A DNA stretch of 64,000 nucleotides from Physella acuta (Eukaryota > Mollusca > Gastropoda > Physidae): NCBI RefSeq assembly GCF_028476545.1, contig NW_026733071.1, positions 85,101-149,100 of the forward strand, given 5' to 3'. Position 1 is the first letter of the stretch. The number at the start of each line of letters is the position of its first letter. Below the pieces are notes generated by a model, which saw only the letters and a list, made by a program, of their open reading frames with translations, searched no databases and was not told the origin of the DNA. Positions 22,733 to 34,576 of this stretch are shown in pieces. The position numbers were made by a program, and so were the translations under genes.

Positions 22733-25700
22733 ATGCGGGGGTCTTATGGGAAGATGTGGATCTAGTTTGGTGCTAGGATCTTGTGGGAAGACCTAGTTTG
22801 GTGCTAGGATCTTGTGGGAAGATGTGGACCTAGTTTGGTGCTAGGATCTTGTGGGAAGTTGTGGACCTAGTTTGGTGCTAGGATCTTGTGGGAAGACCTA
22901 GTTTGGTGCTAGGATCTTGTGGGAAGATCTAGTTTGGTGCTAGGATCTTGTGGGAAGTTGTGGACCTAGTTTGGTGCTAGGATCTTGTGGGAAGATGTGG
23001 ACCTAGTTTGGTGCTAGGATCTTGTGGGAAGATGTGGAACTAGTTTGGTGCTAGGATCTTGTGGGAAGATGTGGACCTAGTTTGGTGCTAGGATCTTGTG
23101 GGAAGATATGGATCTAGTTTGGTGCTAGGATATTGTGGGAAGATGTGGACCTAGTTTGGTGCTAGGATCGTGTGGGAAGTTGTGGACCTAGTTTGGTGCT
23201 AGGATCTTGTGGGAAGATGTGGACCTAGTTTGGTGCTAGGATCTTGTGGGAAGACCTAGTTTGGTGCTAGGATCTTGTGGGAAGATGTGGACCTAGTTTG
23301 GTGCTAGGATCTTGTGGGAAGATGTGGATCTAGTTTGGTGCTAGGATCTTGTGGGAAGATCTAGTTTGGTGCTAGGATCTTGTGGGAAGACCTAGTTTGG
23401 TGCTAGGATCTTGTGGGAAGATCTAGTTTGGTGCTAGGATCTTGTGGAAAGTTGTGGACCTAGTTTGGTGCTAGGATCTTGTGAGAAGACCTAGTTTGGT
23501 GCTAGGATCTTGTGGGAAGATGTGGACTTAGTTTGGTGCTAGGATCTTGTGGGAAGATGTGGACCTAGTTTGGTGCTAGGATCTTGTGGGAAGACCAAGT
23601 TTGGTGCTAGGATCTTGTGGGAAGAACTAGTTTGGTGCTAGGATCTTGTGGGAAGATGTGGACCTAGTTTGGTGCTAGGATCTTGTGGAAAGATGTGGAC
23701 CTAGTTTGGTGCTAGGATCTTGTGGGAAGATGTGGACCTAGTTTGGTGCTAGGATCTTGTGGGAAGATGTGGACCTAGTTTGGTGCTAGGATCTTGTGGA
23801 AAGATGTGGACCTAGTTTGGTGCTAGGATCTTGTGGGAAGATGTGGACCTAGTTTGGTGCTAGGATCTTGTGGGAAGATGTGGACCTAGTTTGGTGCTAG
23901 GATCTTGTGGGAAGACCTAGTTTGGTGCTAGGATCTTGTGGGAAGACCTAGTTTGGTGCTAGGATCTTGTGCGAAGACCTAGTTTGGTGCTAGGATCTTG
24001 TGGGAAGAACTAGTTTGGTGCTAGGATGTTGTGGGAAGATCTAGTTTGGTGCTAGGATCTTGTGGGAAGACCTAGTTTGGTGCTAGGATCTTGTTGGAAG
24101 ATGTGGACCTAGTTTGGTGCTAGGATCTTGTGGGAAGATGTGGACCTAGTTTGGTGCTAGGATCTTGTGGGAAGATGTGGACCTAGTTTGGTGCTAGGAT
24201 CTTGTGGGAAGATGTGGACCTAGTTTGGTGCTAGGATCTTGTGGGAAGATGTGGATCTAGTTTGGTGCTAGGATCTTGTGGGAAGACCTAGTTTGGTGCT
24301 AGGATCTTGTGAGAAAATGTGGATCTAGTTTGGTGCTAGGATCTTGTGGGAAGACCTAGTTTGGTGCTAGGATCTTGTGGGAAGACCTAGTTTGGTGCTA
24401 GGATCTTGTGGGAAGATCTAGTTTGGTGCTAGGATCTTGTGAGAAGATCTAGTTTGGTGCTAGGATCTTGTGGGAAGACCTAGTTTGGTGCTAGGATCTT
24501 GTGGGAAGATGTGGATCTAGTTTGGTGCTAGGATCTTGTGGGAAGACCAAGTTTGGTGCTAGGATCTTGTGGGAAGATCTAGTTTGGTGCTAGGATCTTG
24601 TGGGAAGTTGTGGACCTAGTTTGGTGCTAGGATCTTGTGGGAAGACCTAGTTTAGTGCTAGGATCTTGTGGGAAGACCTAGTTTGGTGCTAGGATCTTGT
24701 GGGAAGACCTAGTTTGGTGCTAGGATCTTGTGGGAAGACCTAGTTTGGTGCTATGATCTTGTGGGAAGTTGTGGACCTAGTTTCGTGCTAGGATCTTGTG
24801 GGAAGACCTAGTTTGGTGCTAGGATCTTGTGGAAAGACCTAGTTTGGTGCTAGGATCTTGTGGGAAGATGTGGACCTAGTTTGGTGCTAGGAGCTTGTGG
24901 GAAGATGTGGATCTAGTTTGGTGCTAGGATCTTGTGGGAAGATCTAGTATGGTGCTAGGATCTTGTGGGAAGACCTAGTTTGGTGCTAGGATCTTGTGGG
25001 AAGACCTAGTTTGGTGCTAGGATCTTGTGGGAAGATCTAGTTTGGTGCTAGGATCTTGTGGGAAGACCTAGTTTGGTGCTAGGATCTTGTGGGAAGACCT
25101 AGTTTGGTGCTAGGATCTTGTGGGAAGACCTAGTTTGGTGCTAGGATCTTGTGGGAAGATGTGGACCTAGTATGGTGCTAGGATCTTGTGGGAAGACCTA
25201 GTTTGATGCTAGGATCTTGTGGGAAGACCTAGTTTGGTGCTAGGATCTTGTGGGAAGACCTAGTTTGGTGCTAGGATCTTGTGGGAAGATGTGGACCTAG
25301 TATGGTGCTAGGATCTTGTGGGAAGACCTAGTTTGATGCTAGGATCTTGTGGGAAGATGTGGACCTAGTTTGGTGCTAGGATCTTGTGGGAAGACCTAGT
25401 TTGGTGCTAGGATCTTGTGGGAAGATGTGGACCTAGTTTAGTGCTAGGATCTTGTGGGAAGACCTAGTTTGGTGCTAGGATCTTGTGGGAAGAACTAGTT
25501 TGGTGCTAGGATCTTGTGGGAAGATGTGGACCTAGTTTGGTGCTAGGATCTTGTGGAAAGATGTGGACCTAGTTTGGTGCTAGGATCTTGTGGGAAGATG
25601 TGGACCTAGTTTGGTGCTAGGATCTTGTGGGAAGATGTGGACCTAGTTTAGTGCTAGGATCTTGTGGGAAGACCTAGTTTGGTGCTAGGATCTTGCGGGA

Positions 25701-26680
25701 AGACCTAGTTTGGTTCTAGGATCTTGTGGGAAGATCTAGTTTGGTGCTAGGATCTTGTGGGAAGATCTAGTTTGGTGCTAGGATCTTGTGGGAAGATGTG
25801 GACCTAGTTTGGTGCTAGGATCTTGTGGGAAGTTGTGGACCTAGTTTGGTGCTAGGATCTTGTGGGAAGTTGTGGACCTAGTTTGGTGCTAGGATCTTGT
25901 GGGTAGACCTAGTTTGGTGCTAGGATCTTGTCTGAAGTTGTGGACCTAGTTTGGTGCTAGGATCTTGTGGGAAGTTGTGGACCTAGTTTGGTGCTAGGAT
26001 CTTGTGGGTAGACCTAGTTTGGTGCTAGGATCTTGTGGGAAGATGTGGACCTAGTTAGGTGCTAGGATCTTGTGGGAAGACCTAGTTTGGTGCTAGGATC
26101 TTGTGGGAAAACCTAGTTTGGTGCTAGGATCTTGTGGGAAGACCTAGTTTGGTGCTAGGATCTTGTGGGAAGATTTAGTTTGGTGCTAGGTTCTTGTGGG
26201 AATTGTTTACCTAGTTTGGTGCTAGGATCTTGTGGGAAGATGTGGATCTAGTTTGGTGCTAGGATCTTGTGGGAAGACCTAGTTTGGTGCTAGGATCTTG
26301 TGGGAATTGTTTACCTAGTTTGGTGCTAGGATCTTGTGGGAAGATGTGGACCTAGTTTGGTGCTAGGATCTTGTGGGAAGATGTGGATCTAGTTTGGTGC
26401 TAGGATCTTGTGGGAAAGACCAAGTTTGGTGCAAGGATCTTGTGGGAATTGTTTACCTAGTTTGGTGCTAGGATCTTGTGGGAAGACCTAGTTTGGTGCT
26501 AGGATCTTGTGGGAAGATGTGGACCTAGTTTGGTGCTAGGATCTTGTGGGAAGACCTAGTTTGGTGCTAGGATCTTGTGGGAAGTTGTGGACCTAGTTAG
26601 GTGCGGGGTGAGTAGACCTAGTTTGGTGCTAGGATCTTGTGGGAAGATGTGGACCTAGTTAGGTGCGGGGTCTTGTGAAA
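22733..26680. repeat. 3.9-kb satellite of mixed 31- and 37-bp monomers
   Basis: There are well over 100 copies. The shared 31-bp core is GACCTAGTTTGGTGCTAGG followed by ATCTTGTGGGAA; the 37-bp form adds GATGTG or GTTGTG before it. Long and short forms alternate irregularly. Each copy carries a perfect 5-bp inverted repeat (CCTAG, loop TTTGGTG, CTAGG). Divergence rises at the right end, where GGTGCGGGGT variants and TTGTTTACC forms appear. Confidence 0.97.
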
Positions 26681-27044
26681 AATCTCTGAGTGTCAAGACT
26701 GATGGAACGTTTGCTCCGTGACATCACTCAGCCTAATACAGAGTGATCTCCCTGTGCCGCTCCCAGCCAAAGGGGAGAGAACCGTTTTTTGGAAGTGTTT
26801 GGCTGAGTTGTCTGTTTTCCTTACGCACTTCGCTACATCAAGGATTGAATCGAGATTTTTTTTTTCTCAAGTAAAAATAAATATTCAAGTCAATGCAAAA
26901 TTTGATACAATATATTTTTTACAATATTAAAAATAAATAAAGTCAATTCACCTTTTGGGTTCTGAAGGTCATGATGGCAGGTGAAGTAGATTTAATCTGT
27001 GACATCACACTATGTCGTGAGGTTCATGCCTTTAAGTTCCTAGA
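26681..27044. other. spacer, no gene recognised
   Basis: A 70-codon frame at 26718 has no domain. The rest is AT-rich. Confidence 0.4.
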
Positions 27045-27172
27045 TTTGGATCACTTACCCGCCAGAGCTGTGGGCTCAGGGACATCATACGTCCAGGATT
27101 CGAACTACAGACTTTCGTGTAAGCTGTCGTACGAACTACCACAAGACCAAAACGCCTCAGGTTAAAATAAAA
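27045..27172 (-). mobile_element. tRNA-derived SINE head, minus strand
   Basis: On the minus strand GTTTTGGTCTTGTGGTAG (A-box region) is followed by CTGTAGTTCGAATCCTGG with a perfect B box GTTCGAATCC, at normal pol III spacing. The downstream part differs from families 1 and 2. The arms of a cloverleaf do not pair well, so this is a SINE or tRNA pseudogene. Confidence 0.55.
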
Positions 27173-27399
27173 TCTGGAAAACCACATTTCTCTAGCGTCA
27201 AAACGTGTCATTTGAGTTATCATACACACAATGCAATCAGTAACATTATGTTCTGTTTCCTTGTTAATTATACATGCTAATTATCCAAAAACAATTATTT
27301 TTTACTTTTTTTTTGTTCAATAATTTGTTGAATCTTAGCCTGCATCTAACGTACAAAATATATTTTTAAAATTTTGATCTTGAAAAATAACGTCTGACC

Positions 27400-28010
27400 G
27401 TGAACCACCACACGGGTCACATAACCAGCGACTGCTTTGAAAATTAATCCCACCTAATCTGCCCTGTAATCTTCTCCCTGCCACTCACACAAAGCAAATC
27501 TCCGTAGATTATCCAGCCCGTAAATCCCACCCACCAACGACCCAAGTTCGAACCCCACCTGGGCGAAGCCGGCCTGTTGAAGAAACTGAAGACGACCTTT
27601 GATAAGGTTATTCAAGTTTGGTTTATTTTATTGAAGCCTCCACCAGGACATGATAGTCATCTCGCGGGGGTACCACGTGACGAGTAACCCAACTCCCGCC
27701 ATATTCCCAGCTACCTCGGTGGTCTCCCCTTAATGACTTGACACACGCAATCCAAATTTCTCTGTCACGTGATGGCTTACAGATGCCACGTCGCTGTGTT
27801 TACATCCGCTTACACCAGGAAACAACGCCCACTTTTCAAATAAATAATTAAATAATTTATTTTATGAGACGCTTAATTTTTTTTATTTTTTCAAATACAT
27901 AAAAACAACAACAAGCAATTAAGGATTTGTAGAACTTTTAATTTCATCTATATTTTCATCCTTTTAAAAAAATCCAACTTTTTCATCGTCTCCCACATCA
28001 CGTGCACTAT
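27400..28010. promoter_or_regulatory. unique region with three CACGTG E-boxes
   Basis: CACGTG occurs at 27674, 27766 and 27999. Between and before them are AATTAATCCCACCTAATC and AGATTATCC (Otx-like TAATCC), CTTTGATAAGG and CTTAATGACTTGACA. A tRNA B-box-like AAGTTCGAACCCCACC at 27545 has no A box. It is GC-richer than its flanks. A regulatory role is inference. Confidence 0.3.
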
Positions 28011-28544
28011 CATCCATCTCCATGTGGAGTTGCCCCACACAAAAAACTCCCCAGAACCGCTCACTCCAAACCTATCTTAGTCCCCTTCGTTCGCTTCATC
28101 TTGCTCACCCTATGAACCAGCCATAAACTAATGAAGAGATGTCTTTGGAAGGCCGTAAAACCAGGCCCACCCTGAAGTTGGAACATGTAGTTGTAATTTT
28201 TTTTTCTGGAATTTTTTAATTTCATATTCTGGTCTCAATTTGGAGAGGGGCTTTGATTTTCTTGAAGGCAGAATTGAGATTTCTGAGAAAATTGTCTTAT
28301 CGTTAACACAGTTAGACTTAATTGCTTTGATTCGCTACTCACTGGGATCAAGGTAAAAAAAAATCCGATTTACAATTATTCCATCTTGAATGAAGCTCGG
28401 TACTTGAAGGTTGGGGTTCGAATCTGGGTTGGGTCGGTGAAATGTGTTTCGTAATTCTGCTTCATGCTTCTATCTCATCTGTTGGTAATTCTAAGTCTAC
28501 ATGCCAGTCAATTTCAAATTGATACTTTCATTGTATTGGTACTT
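28011..28544. other. unique stretch, nothing recognised
   Basis: Contains GGGTTCGAATCTGGG at about 28416 (B-box-like) without a partner A box. No coding similarity seen. Confidence 0.4.
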
Positions 28545-28795
28545 TAATAAAAAAGATATTTTAATTACATCCATATTATTTTAAATTTCATTTATATTTT
28601 ACTCACACATATATTGAACGTACTTGTATATTTTAATTAAATTAATATTTTAAGTACGTTAGTTTTTTTACTCAAATTCATATTTCAACTATATTCTTAT
28701 TTCAGTTATATTCATAATACAATTATATTCGTATTAAAGTATATTCATTTTCAATCATAATAATATTTCAATTATATTCATATTTTAATTACAAT
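28545..28795. repeat. degenerate AT-rich tandem repeat
   Basis: Irregular units built on TCAATTATATTCATATTT, about 19-21 bp. Much drifted. Confidence 0.7.
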
Positions 28796-28815
28796 GTTAG
28801 CAAGGACTGCCAGAG

Positions 28816-28957
28816 GCCAGCCAGCTATAAGTGGTACCTGGCTTGCTTTGGGGAAATTAAAAACAGATGGGCATAGTGTTGCAGACACAATCCCTTCACA
28901 CGCCGAGGTCATAAAACATATGAACTCTACTTCATCTGCTCAGCGGATCATTAGATC
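28816..28957 (+). mobile_element. SINE-like family 2, diverged copy
   Basis: Contains GTGGTACCTGGCTTGC, GGGGAAATTAAAAACAG, GGGCATAGTGTTGCAGACAC and ATGAACTCTACTTCATCTGC in the family order. More diverged than the copy at 3966. Confidence 0.7.
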
Positions 28958-29101
28958 TAAAAGATTGCTTTACGCTTTATGTGTGACAATTGCAGGTTCA
29001 ACAATATCACATAATCCGACACAAAATAAGACACGAGATACATATATAATTAATGCACTTACATAAACATGTGCTCTTGTAAATCGACACAGAAAACACA
29101 T

Positions 29102-29220
<119 letters not shown>

Positions 29221-29329
29221 GGCCCAATACATCCATACACATTTATTTGCAAGTCGTTATACAGAATTAACAATAAGTCTACACACAATATAGACATATT
29301 TTTATTTACCTTTGTGGGCGTTAATCAAA

Positions 29330-29560
29330 CATGCCTACATACACTCACGTATCCATACATACACACGCTCATATACCCACACATACATATACCCACATAC
29401 CCATCCATACATACACCTACATATCCACCCACACACATGCACACACCCTCCCCTTGATACGCCCACATACCCACCCCTATATAAAACCACATACCCCTAC
29501 CACGCCCCCACATACCCCCTCTCCCCCCACACATACCCACACTTACTGAGCCATCGTTCC
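29330..29560. repeat. C/A-rich degenerate repeat
   Basis: Irregular CATACCCACA and CCACATAC units, similar in style to the larger array at 60.4 kb. Frames on both strands stay open only because the DNA is stop-poor. Confidence 0.8.
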
Positions 29561-29599
29561 ACAAAGAAAAAAAACCCACACACAAAAGCTTTCTTACCA

Positions 29600-29730
29600 C
29601 CTTACCCCCGCCCTGCACACATCCCCTTTTATGCGTTTCGCCATTAAGTCTCATTTCGCCACACACGACTTTATGCGAATCGCGATAAAAATGTTCCTCT
29701 TTAGAATATTAATTACCTTTATCAGTGGCC
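29600..29730. promoter_or_regulatory. dense homeodomain-like motif cluster
   Basis: Within about 110 bp: CCCTTTTATGCG, CGCCATTAAGTC, GACTTTATGCGAATCGCG, CGATAAAAATG, AATATTAATTACC and CTTTATCAGTGG. These are Cdx/posterior-Hox-like (TTTATG), homeodomain (ATTAAT) and GATA-like (TTATCA) cores in otherwise GC-richer unique DNA. A 95-codon frame at 29631 overlaps; its protein is Lys/Arg-rich at the end with no domain. Confidence 0.3.
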
Positions 29731-29920
29731 CTGCCCTCCTCTCCACCCCACCCCCTTTCTTACCAGTCTCACAACTTTACAGAGAGCAAGAAGAAAGACA
29801 AAGCCCTCGACATTTTTTTTTTTGTAAAGAAAAAAAAAATAAAGCTCGAAGAAAAAAGATTAAACGGAGAGATAAGTCTATTTGTCTGAGATCAGGATGG
29901 ACAACATTGATAAGGTAAGG

Positions 29921-31106
29921 TCAAATCGTTTATTGATTTTTATTTTAGGCACAGGTGTAGTATGTTGCATGTGTATGTATGTATGTTTGTGTTTGTATGT
30001 AACTATGTCACGATTGTGACGTATATATTAGTTAAAATAGTATTCGTGCTGTTTACTTTGACCTCCGCTGTATGTTTGTATACCATGTTCCGCAACTTTT
30101 CCCACTGAAACTAGTAATATCAAAACAAAAACAATGAGAGATATTAGTTAGTTATATCGTTTCTATCCTTGGGTTTTCTTCGTTTTGTTTTGTTTTGTTT
30201 TTGTTTTAAAGAAAATTTTAAAATTTTAAAATCATTTAAATTTTAATTGTTGTTTACTTTTAAAAATTACCTGCGATATACTTCCTTTGTCGCAGTCATG
30301 AATCCTTACCGTATTGATATAATAAAACTGAGGCATGAAAGGTTTGTCCCAGTTTGTAACCAAAGGGAAATAACCGTGATATTATTTGTTGTGGCTCTAA
30401 GGGAAGTAACCAAAATATTTTGTAATATTTTAATTTTTTATTTATTTTTTAACTTTTACTCTTAAACGAAATACGTTACACAGATTAATAAAAAACATTT
30501 TAATAACTTTTTGAAATTAATTTTCTTCGTATTAAATTGGAGCAACATACATTTTAGAAAAATTGTTATAAAAATGAATAAATATCTCTTGACGCATTAG
30601 CGAAAGCTGCAACCAACCGACCTCATAATTAAGCCACGTAAAACTAAATTAATGGGATCTTGCTATTTTTTTTATGATATTTAACATACTATTTTTTCAT
30701 CCTTTTAAGATAGAAAAAAACAAATAAAGTCTTATACTTACAAAAGAATAAATAATTCATATTTGAGATTTTATAAAAGAACAGTTGTTTTTTATGAATC
30801 TTTTCATTCAACTACCAAATTGTGATGTCAAAATATCATTTTACACAAACACTGTTATTTATACAAAGCGTACCAAATTTTACACAACCGTTATTTACAC
30901 ATACATAACATAAATAATTTTAAACAACAAATTATGATGTGGAAACATCATCACATATGACCAATACATTTGACATTATGTGTGTGTTTATATTTCAAGC
31001 GAAATTTAAATTTTATTATTTTCATAACATTCAAAACATATGTTTTAATTTGACTGAGGGTAACACGTACTATGTTTATGTTGTTATAGAAATGTGTGTG
31101 AGCAAG
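29921..31106. other. AT-rich stretch, no gene seen
   Basis: GGGAAATAACC (30365-30375) and TAAGGGAAGTAACC (30398-30411) carry the recurring TTACTTCCC motif on the minus strand. Short frames are AT-driven. Confidence 0.5.
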
Positions 31107-31307
31107 CAGAGGCGTAGCGAGCCTTCCCGGCCCCCCGGGGACAAACTTTCGATTTGCACCCCCTCCCCTCAAGATTTCGATTTGCACCCTCTCCTCAAAC
31201 TTTCGATTTGCACCCCCCACTCAAACTTTCGATTTGCACCCTCAACCTTTCAATTTATTTTTCCAACCCATTTTGGCACCCCCTATGGTCGGCGCGCTAC
31301 GCCTCTG
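31107..31307 (-). mobile_element. hAT-like MITE, copy 1
   Basis: Ends are inverted repeats CAGAGGCGTAGCG and CGCTACGCCTCTG. The CAG-G-GCGTA start is typical of hAT-superfamily ends. Read on the minus strand, the interior matches the copy at 38557 (GCCGACC, ATGGGTTG, AATTGAAAG, TTTGTCCCCGGG). Inside, a roughly 25-30-bp unit (GGGTGCAAATCGAAAGTTTG) is repeated four times. No transposase remains. I could not find a matching 8-bp target duplication at this copy. Confidence 0.75.
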
Positions 31308-31740
31308 GCTATATGTGTATGTAGTGCTGCCTTTAAACAATTATTTTAATTAGGAAAAAGAAGAAAACAGAATCTTTTTTATTATTGTTTGAATATTTAA
31401 CAACATTGTACAAAACCAACACGAAGAAATTAAAACCACTTAGTTATATAAAAAAAGCAATTTAAGGTATATTTTATAAAGTCAGTGGTTTTAAAGTTAT
31501 AGTAGCGATAACAGAGATTTTAGCTGTTTCGCATATTAAAAACATATCAACAAAATAAATTATGAAAATTTAATAACGCTCAAAGGATTTTTTAAAAGTA
31601 ATAATTGTATATTAAATGTTTTCAAGATACTCTAATGTTAATTAGATTATCTTCGTTAAGAATGTAATTCATATGATATTAATCTTTTCATATAAAATCC
31701 TCAGCTTTTAAAATACAACTCACCAGCTAGTAGATTCATC
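31308..31740. other. AT-rich spacer
   Basis: Unique, no gene or element recognised. Confidence 0.5.
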
Positions 31741-32660
31741 ACTGGTCAGTTGGCTGGACAGTGGCTGGACAGTGTTCAATAACGTTGACAGATGGACAGT
31801 GGTCAATAACGTTGACAGATGGACAGTGGTCAATCACACAAGCAGGTGGACAGTGGTCAGACAGGCAGGTGGACAGTGGTGAGAGAGGCAGATGGACAGT
31901 GGTCAATAAAGGTGACAGATGGACAGTGGTCAATCACACAGGAAAATGGACAGTGGTGAGACAGGCGATTGACAGTGGTGAGACAGGAAGATGGACTGGT
32001 CAGACAGGCAGGTGGACAGGTCAGACAGGCAGATGACAGTGGTCAGACAGGCAGGTGGACAGTGGTCGGGCAGGTGGACAGTGGTCAGACAGGCAGGTGG
32101 ACAGTGGTCGGGCAGGTGGACAGTGGTCAGACAGGCAGATGGACACTGGTCAGACAGGCAGAAAGACAGTGGTCAGACAGGCAGATGGACAGGTCAGACA
32201 GGCAGGTGGACAGTGGTCAGACAGGCAGGTGGACAGTGGTCAGACAGGCAGATGGACAGGTCAGACAGGAAGGTGGTCAGGTCAGACAGGCAGATGGACA
32301 GGTCAGACAGGCAGGTGGACAGTGGTCAGACAGGCAGGTGGACAGTGGTTAGACAGGCAGGTGGACAGTGGATATTGACAAATGTCAGAGAGGTAGAAGG
32401 ACAGAAAGATAGTGGTCAAAGAGGAAGATGGACAGTGGTCACTTACATAGAGAAGAAGAAAGTTTCTTCCCAGAGGGACAGATGGACAGCAGTCAGACAT
32501 GTTGACAGAAAGTCTTCACTCTTGACCTCAAAGAAGACAACGGTCAGTCAGACAGCCAGGGTGGAAAATGGTCAAACCAAAAGTCAGACAGCCAGGGTGG
32601 AAAATGGTCAAACCAAAAGTCACATCAACAACAGTCAGACAAGCGGGCGGACAGCTGTCA
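31741..32660. repeat. 23-bp satellite array
   Basis: About 40 copies of a unit with core GGTGGACAGTGGTCAGACAG, with length variants near 32060-32120 and a diverged right end (32380-32660) that includes a 33-bp pair ending GGTGGAAAATGGTCAAACC. All three plus frames are open over long stretches (up to 227 codons), giving W-, Q- and R-rich repeats. This follows from a stop-free unit and is not evidence of a gene. Confidence 0.95.
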
Positions 32661-34165
32661 CATACAAGAAATAGTGACATGGATTCGATTCTCAGAATCT
32701 AAATTAGAATTAATCACATCTCCTTAAAACGTCGTGGAGAAATATTTAACAAGGATTATCTTTTTCGCGTGAGTACATTAGTTTTTCGCCTTTTTTATTT
32801 CTTTTAAATTAAGAAAATTCCTTCTAAGTCATTTCTAGAGCTTCATCTTTTTACTATATGTATATGGCAAAAAATTAAAAGTATCCATTTTTATTTAATT
32901 TGTATTGGAAAGCCGTTAGATTTTTAAAAGCGATCAATCAACTCTTTTATTTTTAATGCTATAAACAGTGGTCCATTATTATATTGTTGAGAGGAATGTT
33001 ATTCAAACAACTGAGGACAGTGTGACGTTTATTGACCATTGACTCTATGGAGAAAAAAAAATTGCTGTAACTGTTTTATACTGGTAGGTGCAGTCGGATT
33101 AGTGTGTGGATTAAAAAAAAATGGTTAGGTGTTGTTCTTTAGGATGCTCGGATTAGTGCATGGAGAAGAAAAAAACGTTACCAGAAATATATATGATAGC
33201 AATACACATATGTATAGTTGTCATATTCAATAACAAATATAAAAAATATCACATCGTTTTAATACGTTCTAGGTTACATAAATTTGAACTATAGATTTTT
33301 TACATTCAATATTAAAATATACTGCTTATTTCCCATTTAAAATATTAAAATGAGTAAGGGAGACAATTGATAAAACAATTAATAAAAATGTTCATGTACA
33401 ATTTTATTTTACATAATTTAGCTGCTATAAAGCAAAAAAAAATAATTAAAGTTAAAAAAAGAAAACAAATAATTATGGTTTTTTTTTTATGTTCACAATC
33501 TATTAATTTGATAAATACTAAAATAATCAATAGGGTCTATTTTAAATATTTAACCATTAGCGATATTAACTACCTAAACTTGGAAGTTCTAAAATTTCCA
33601 TTTAACCATCATTGCAGAAGGATTAGCGGAGTTTTCGGTAATAAATCAATTAAATAAATAAAAAAAAAATTAAATTAAATTAATTCAATATATTATGTTT
33701 ATTTAATTATTGACACAGACAGCTCGTGCTTTTAATTTATCCTGCAGATCCAATTTATTTAAAGAACTACTCTTCTGCATTAATTTATCAACAGTACATA
33801 CTTTTTTATACAATCGACAACTGCATATCAGTAATTAAGTACCCAAAGAAAATAAACAACAACACCATTACGGAAGTAAAATGGTCACAGCAAATTCCCA
33901 AATATCTGGCTTATCTGCACAATTGAATAGAAAACGTGGATGGTTTTATCTAAAAAAATTAGCATTAGTTCTCTTTAATTTTTTAATTCTACTTCTTAAA
34001 TCGTTTATGTTTGAGCGAGTCTCGTGTAGATATGAAACACCGAACACTTAACACAGCTTTAGATTGTGAGGAGATGGGATGTGGTGCTTGCGTTTTTAAG
34101 ACAGGGATTGTTACAACGTATTAGTAGGCTGTGTAGGTACCTAGTGATATACAGTAAGGAACAGT
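32661..34165. other. AT-rich stretch, no gene seen
   Basis: Several AT-driven frames of 60-96 codons occur (33345-33926) on both strands with no recognisable domain. A short duplicated phrase (CGGATTAGTG) lies at 33097 and 33149. Confidence 0.5.
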
Positions 34166-34169
34166 TATC

Positions 34170-34462
34170 AGTTAACTTTAGTTGGTTAAACCTTGCTTGG
34201 TTTAACCGTGGTTGGTTTTACCGTGGTTGGTTTAACCGTGGTTGGTTTAACCTTGCTAGGCGTAACCTTGGTTGGTTTAACGTTGGTTGGTTTAACCATG
34301 GTGGGTTTAACCTTGTTTGGTTTAGCCTTTGTTGGTTAAACTTAGGTTGGTTTAACCTTCTATGGTTTAACCTTTGTTGGTTTAACGTTGGTTGGTTTAA
34401 CCTTGGTTGGTTTAACTTTGGTTGGTTTAACCGTGGTTGGTTTAACCTTGTATTGACTCAAG
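34170..34462. repeat. 15-bp tandem array
   Basis: About 19 copies of GGTTGGTTTAACCTT or close variants. As 15 is a multiple of three it reads as the pentapeptide GWFNL; the frame from 34066 to 34485 is this array plus flanks and is not credible as a protein. Confidence 0.93.
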
Positions 34463-34528
34463 ACGGGGTTAAACTTCGGTGTTGAACACATAATAGTGAG
34501 TTAAAGTAGTGTGAATGTGTGTTTGTTT

Positions 34529-34552
34529 GTGTGTGTGTGTGTGTGTGTGTGA
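34529..34552. repeat. (GT)n microsatellite
   Basis: A short GT run between two GGTTAAC-type arrays. Confidence 0.95.
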
Positions 34553-34576
34553 GTAAACCATGCAGCTGGTCTACAA

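Noticed and set aside
31099-31315. 8-bp target duplication around the first hAT-like MITE
   Set aside because: TGAGCAAG and GCTATATG match at only two of eight positions.
31991-32674. 227-codon frame rich in Trp, Gln and Arg
   Set aside because: The 23-bp unit is free of stops in all plus frames, so three overlapping frames are open at once.
34066-34485. 139-codon GWFNL repeat protein
   Set aside because: It is a 15-bp array read in frame; flanking sequence shows no gene-like features.
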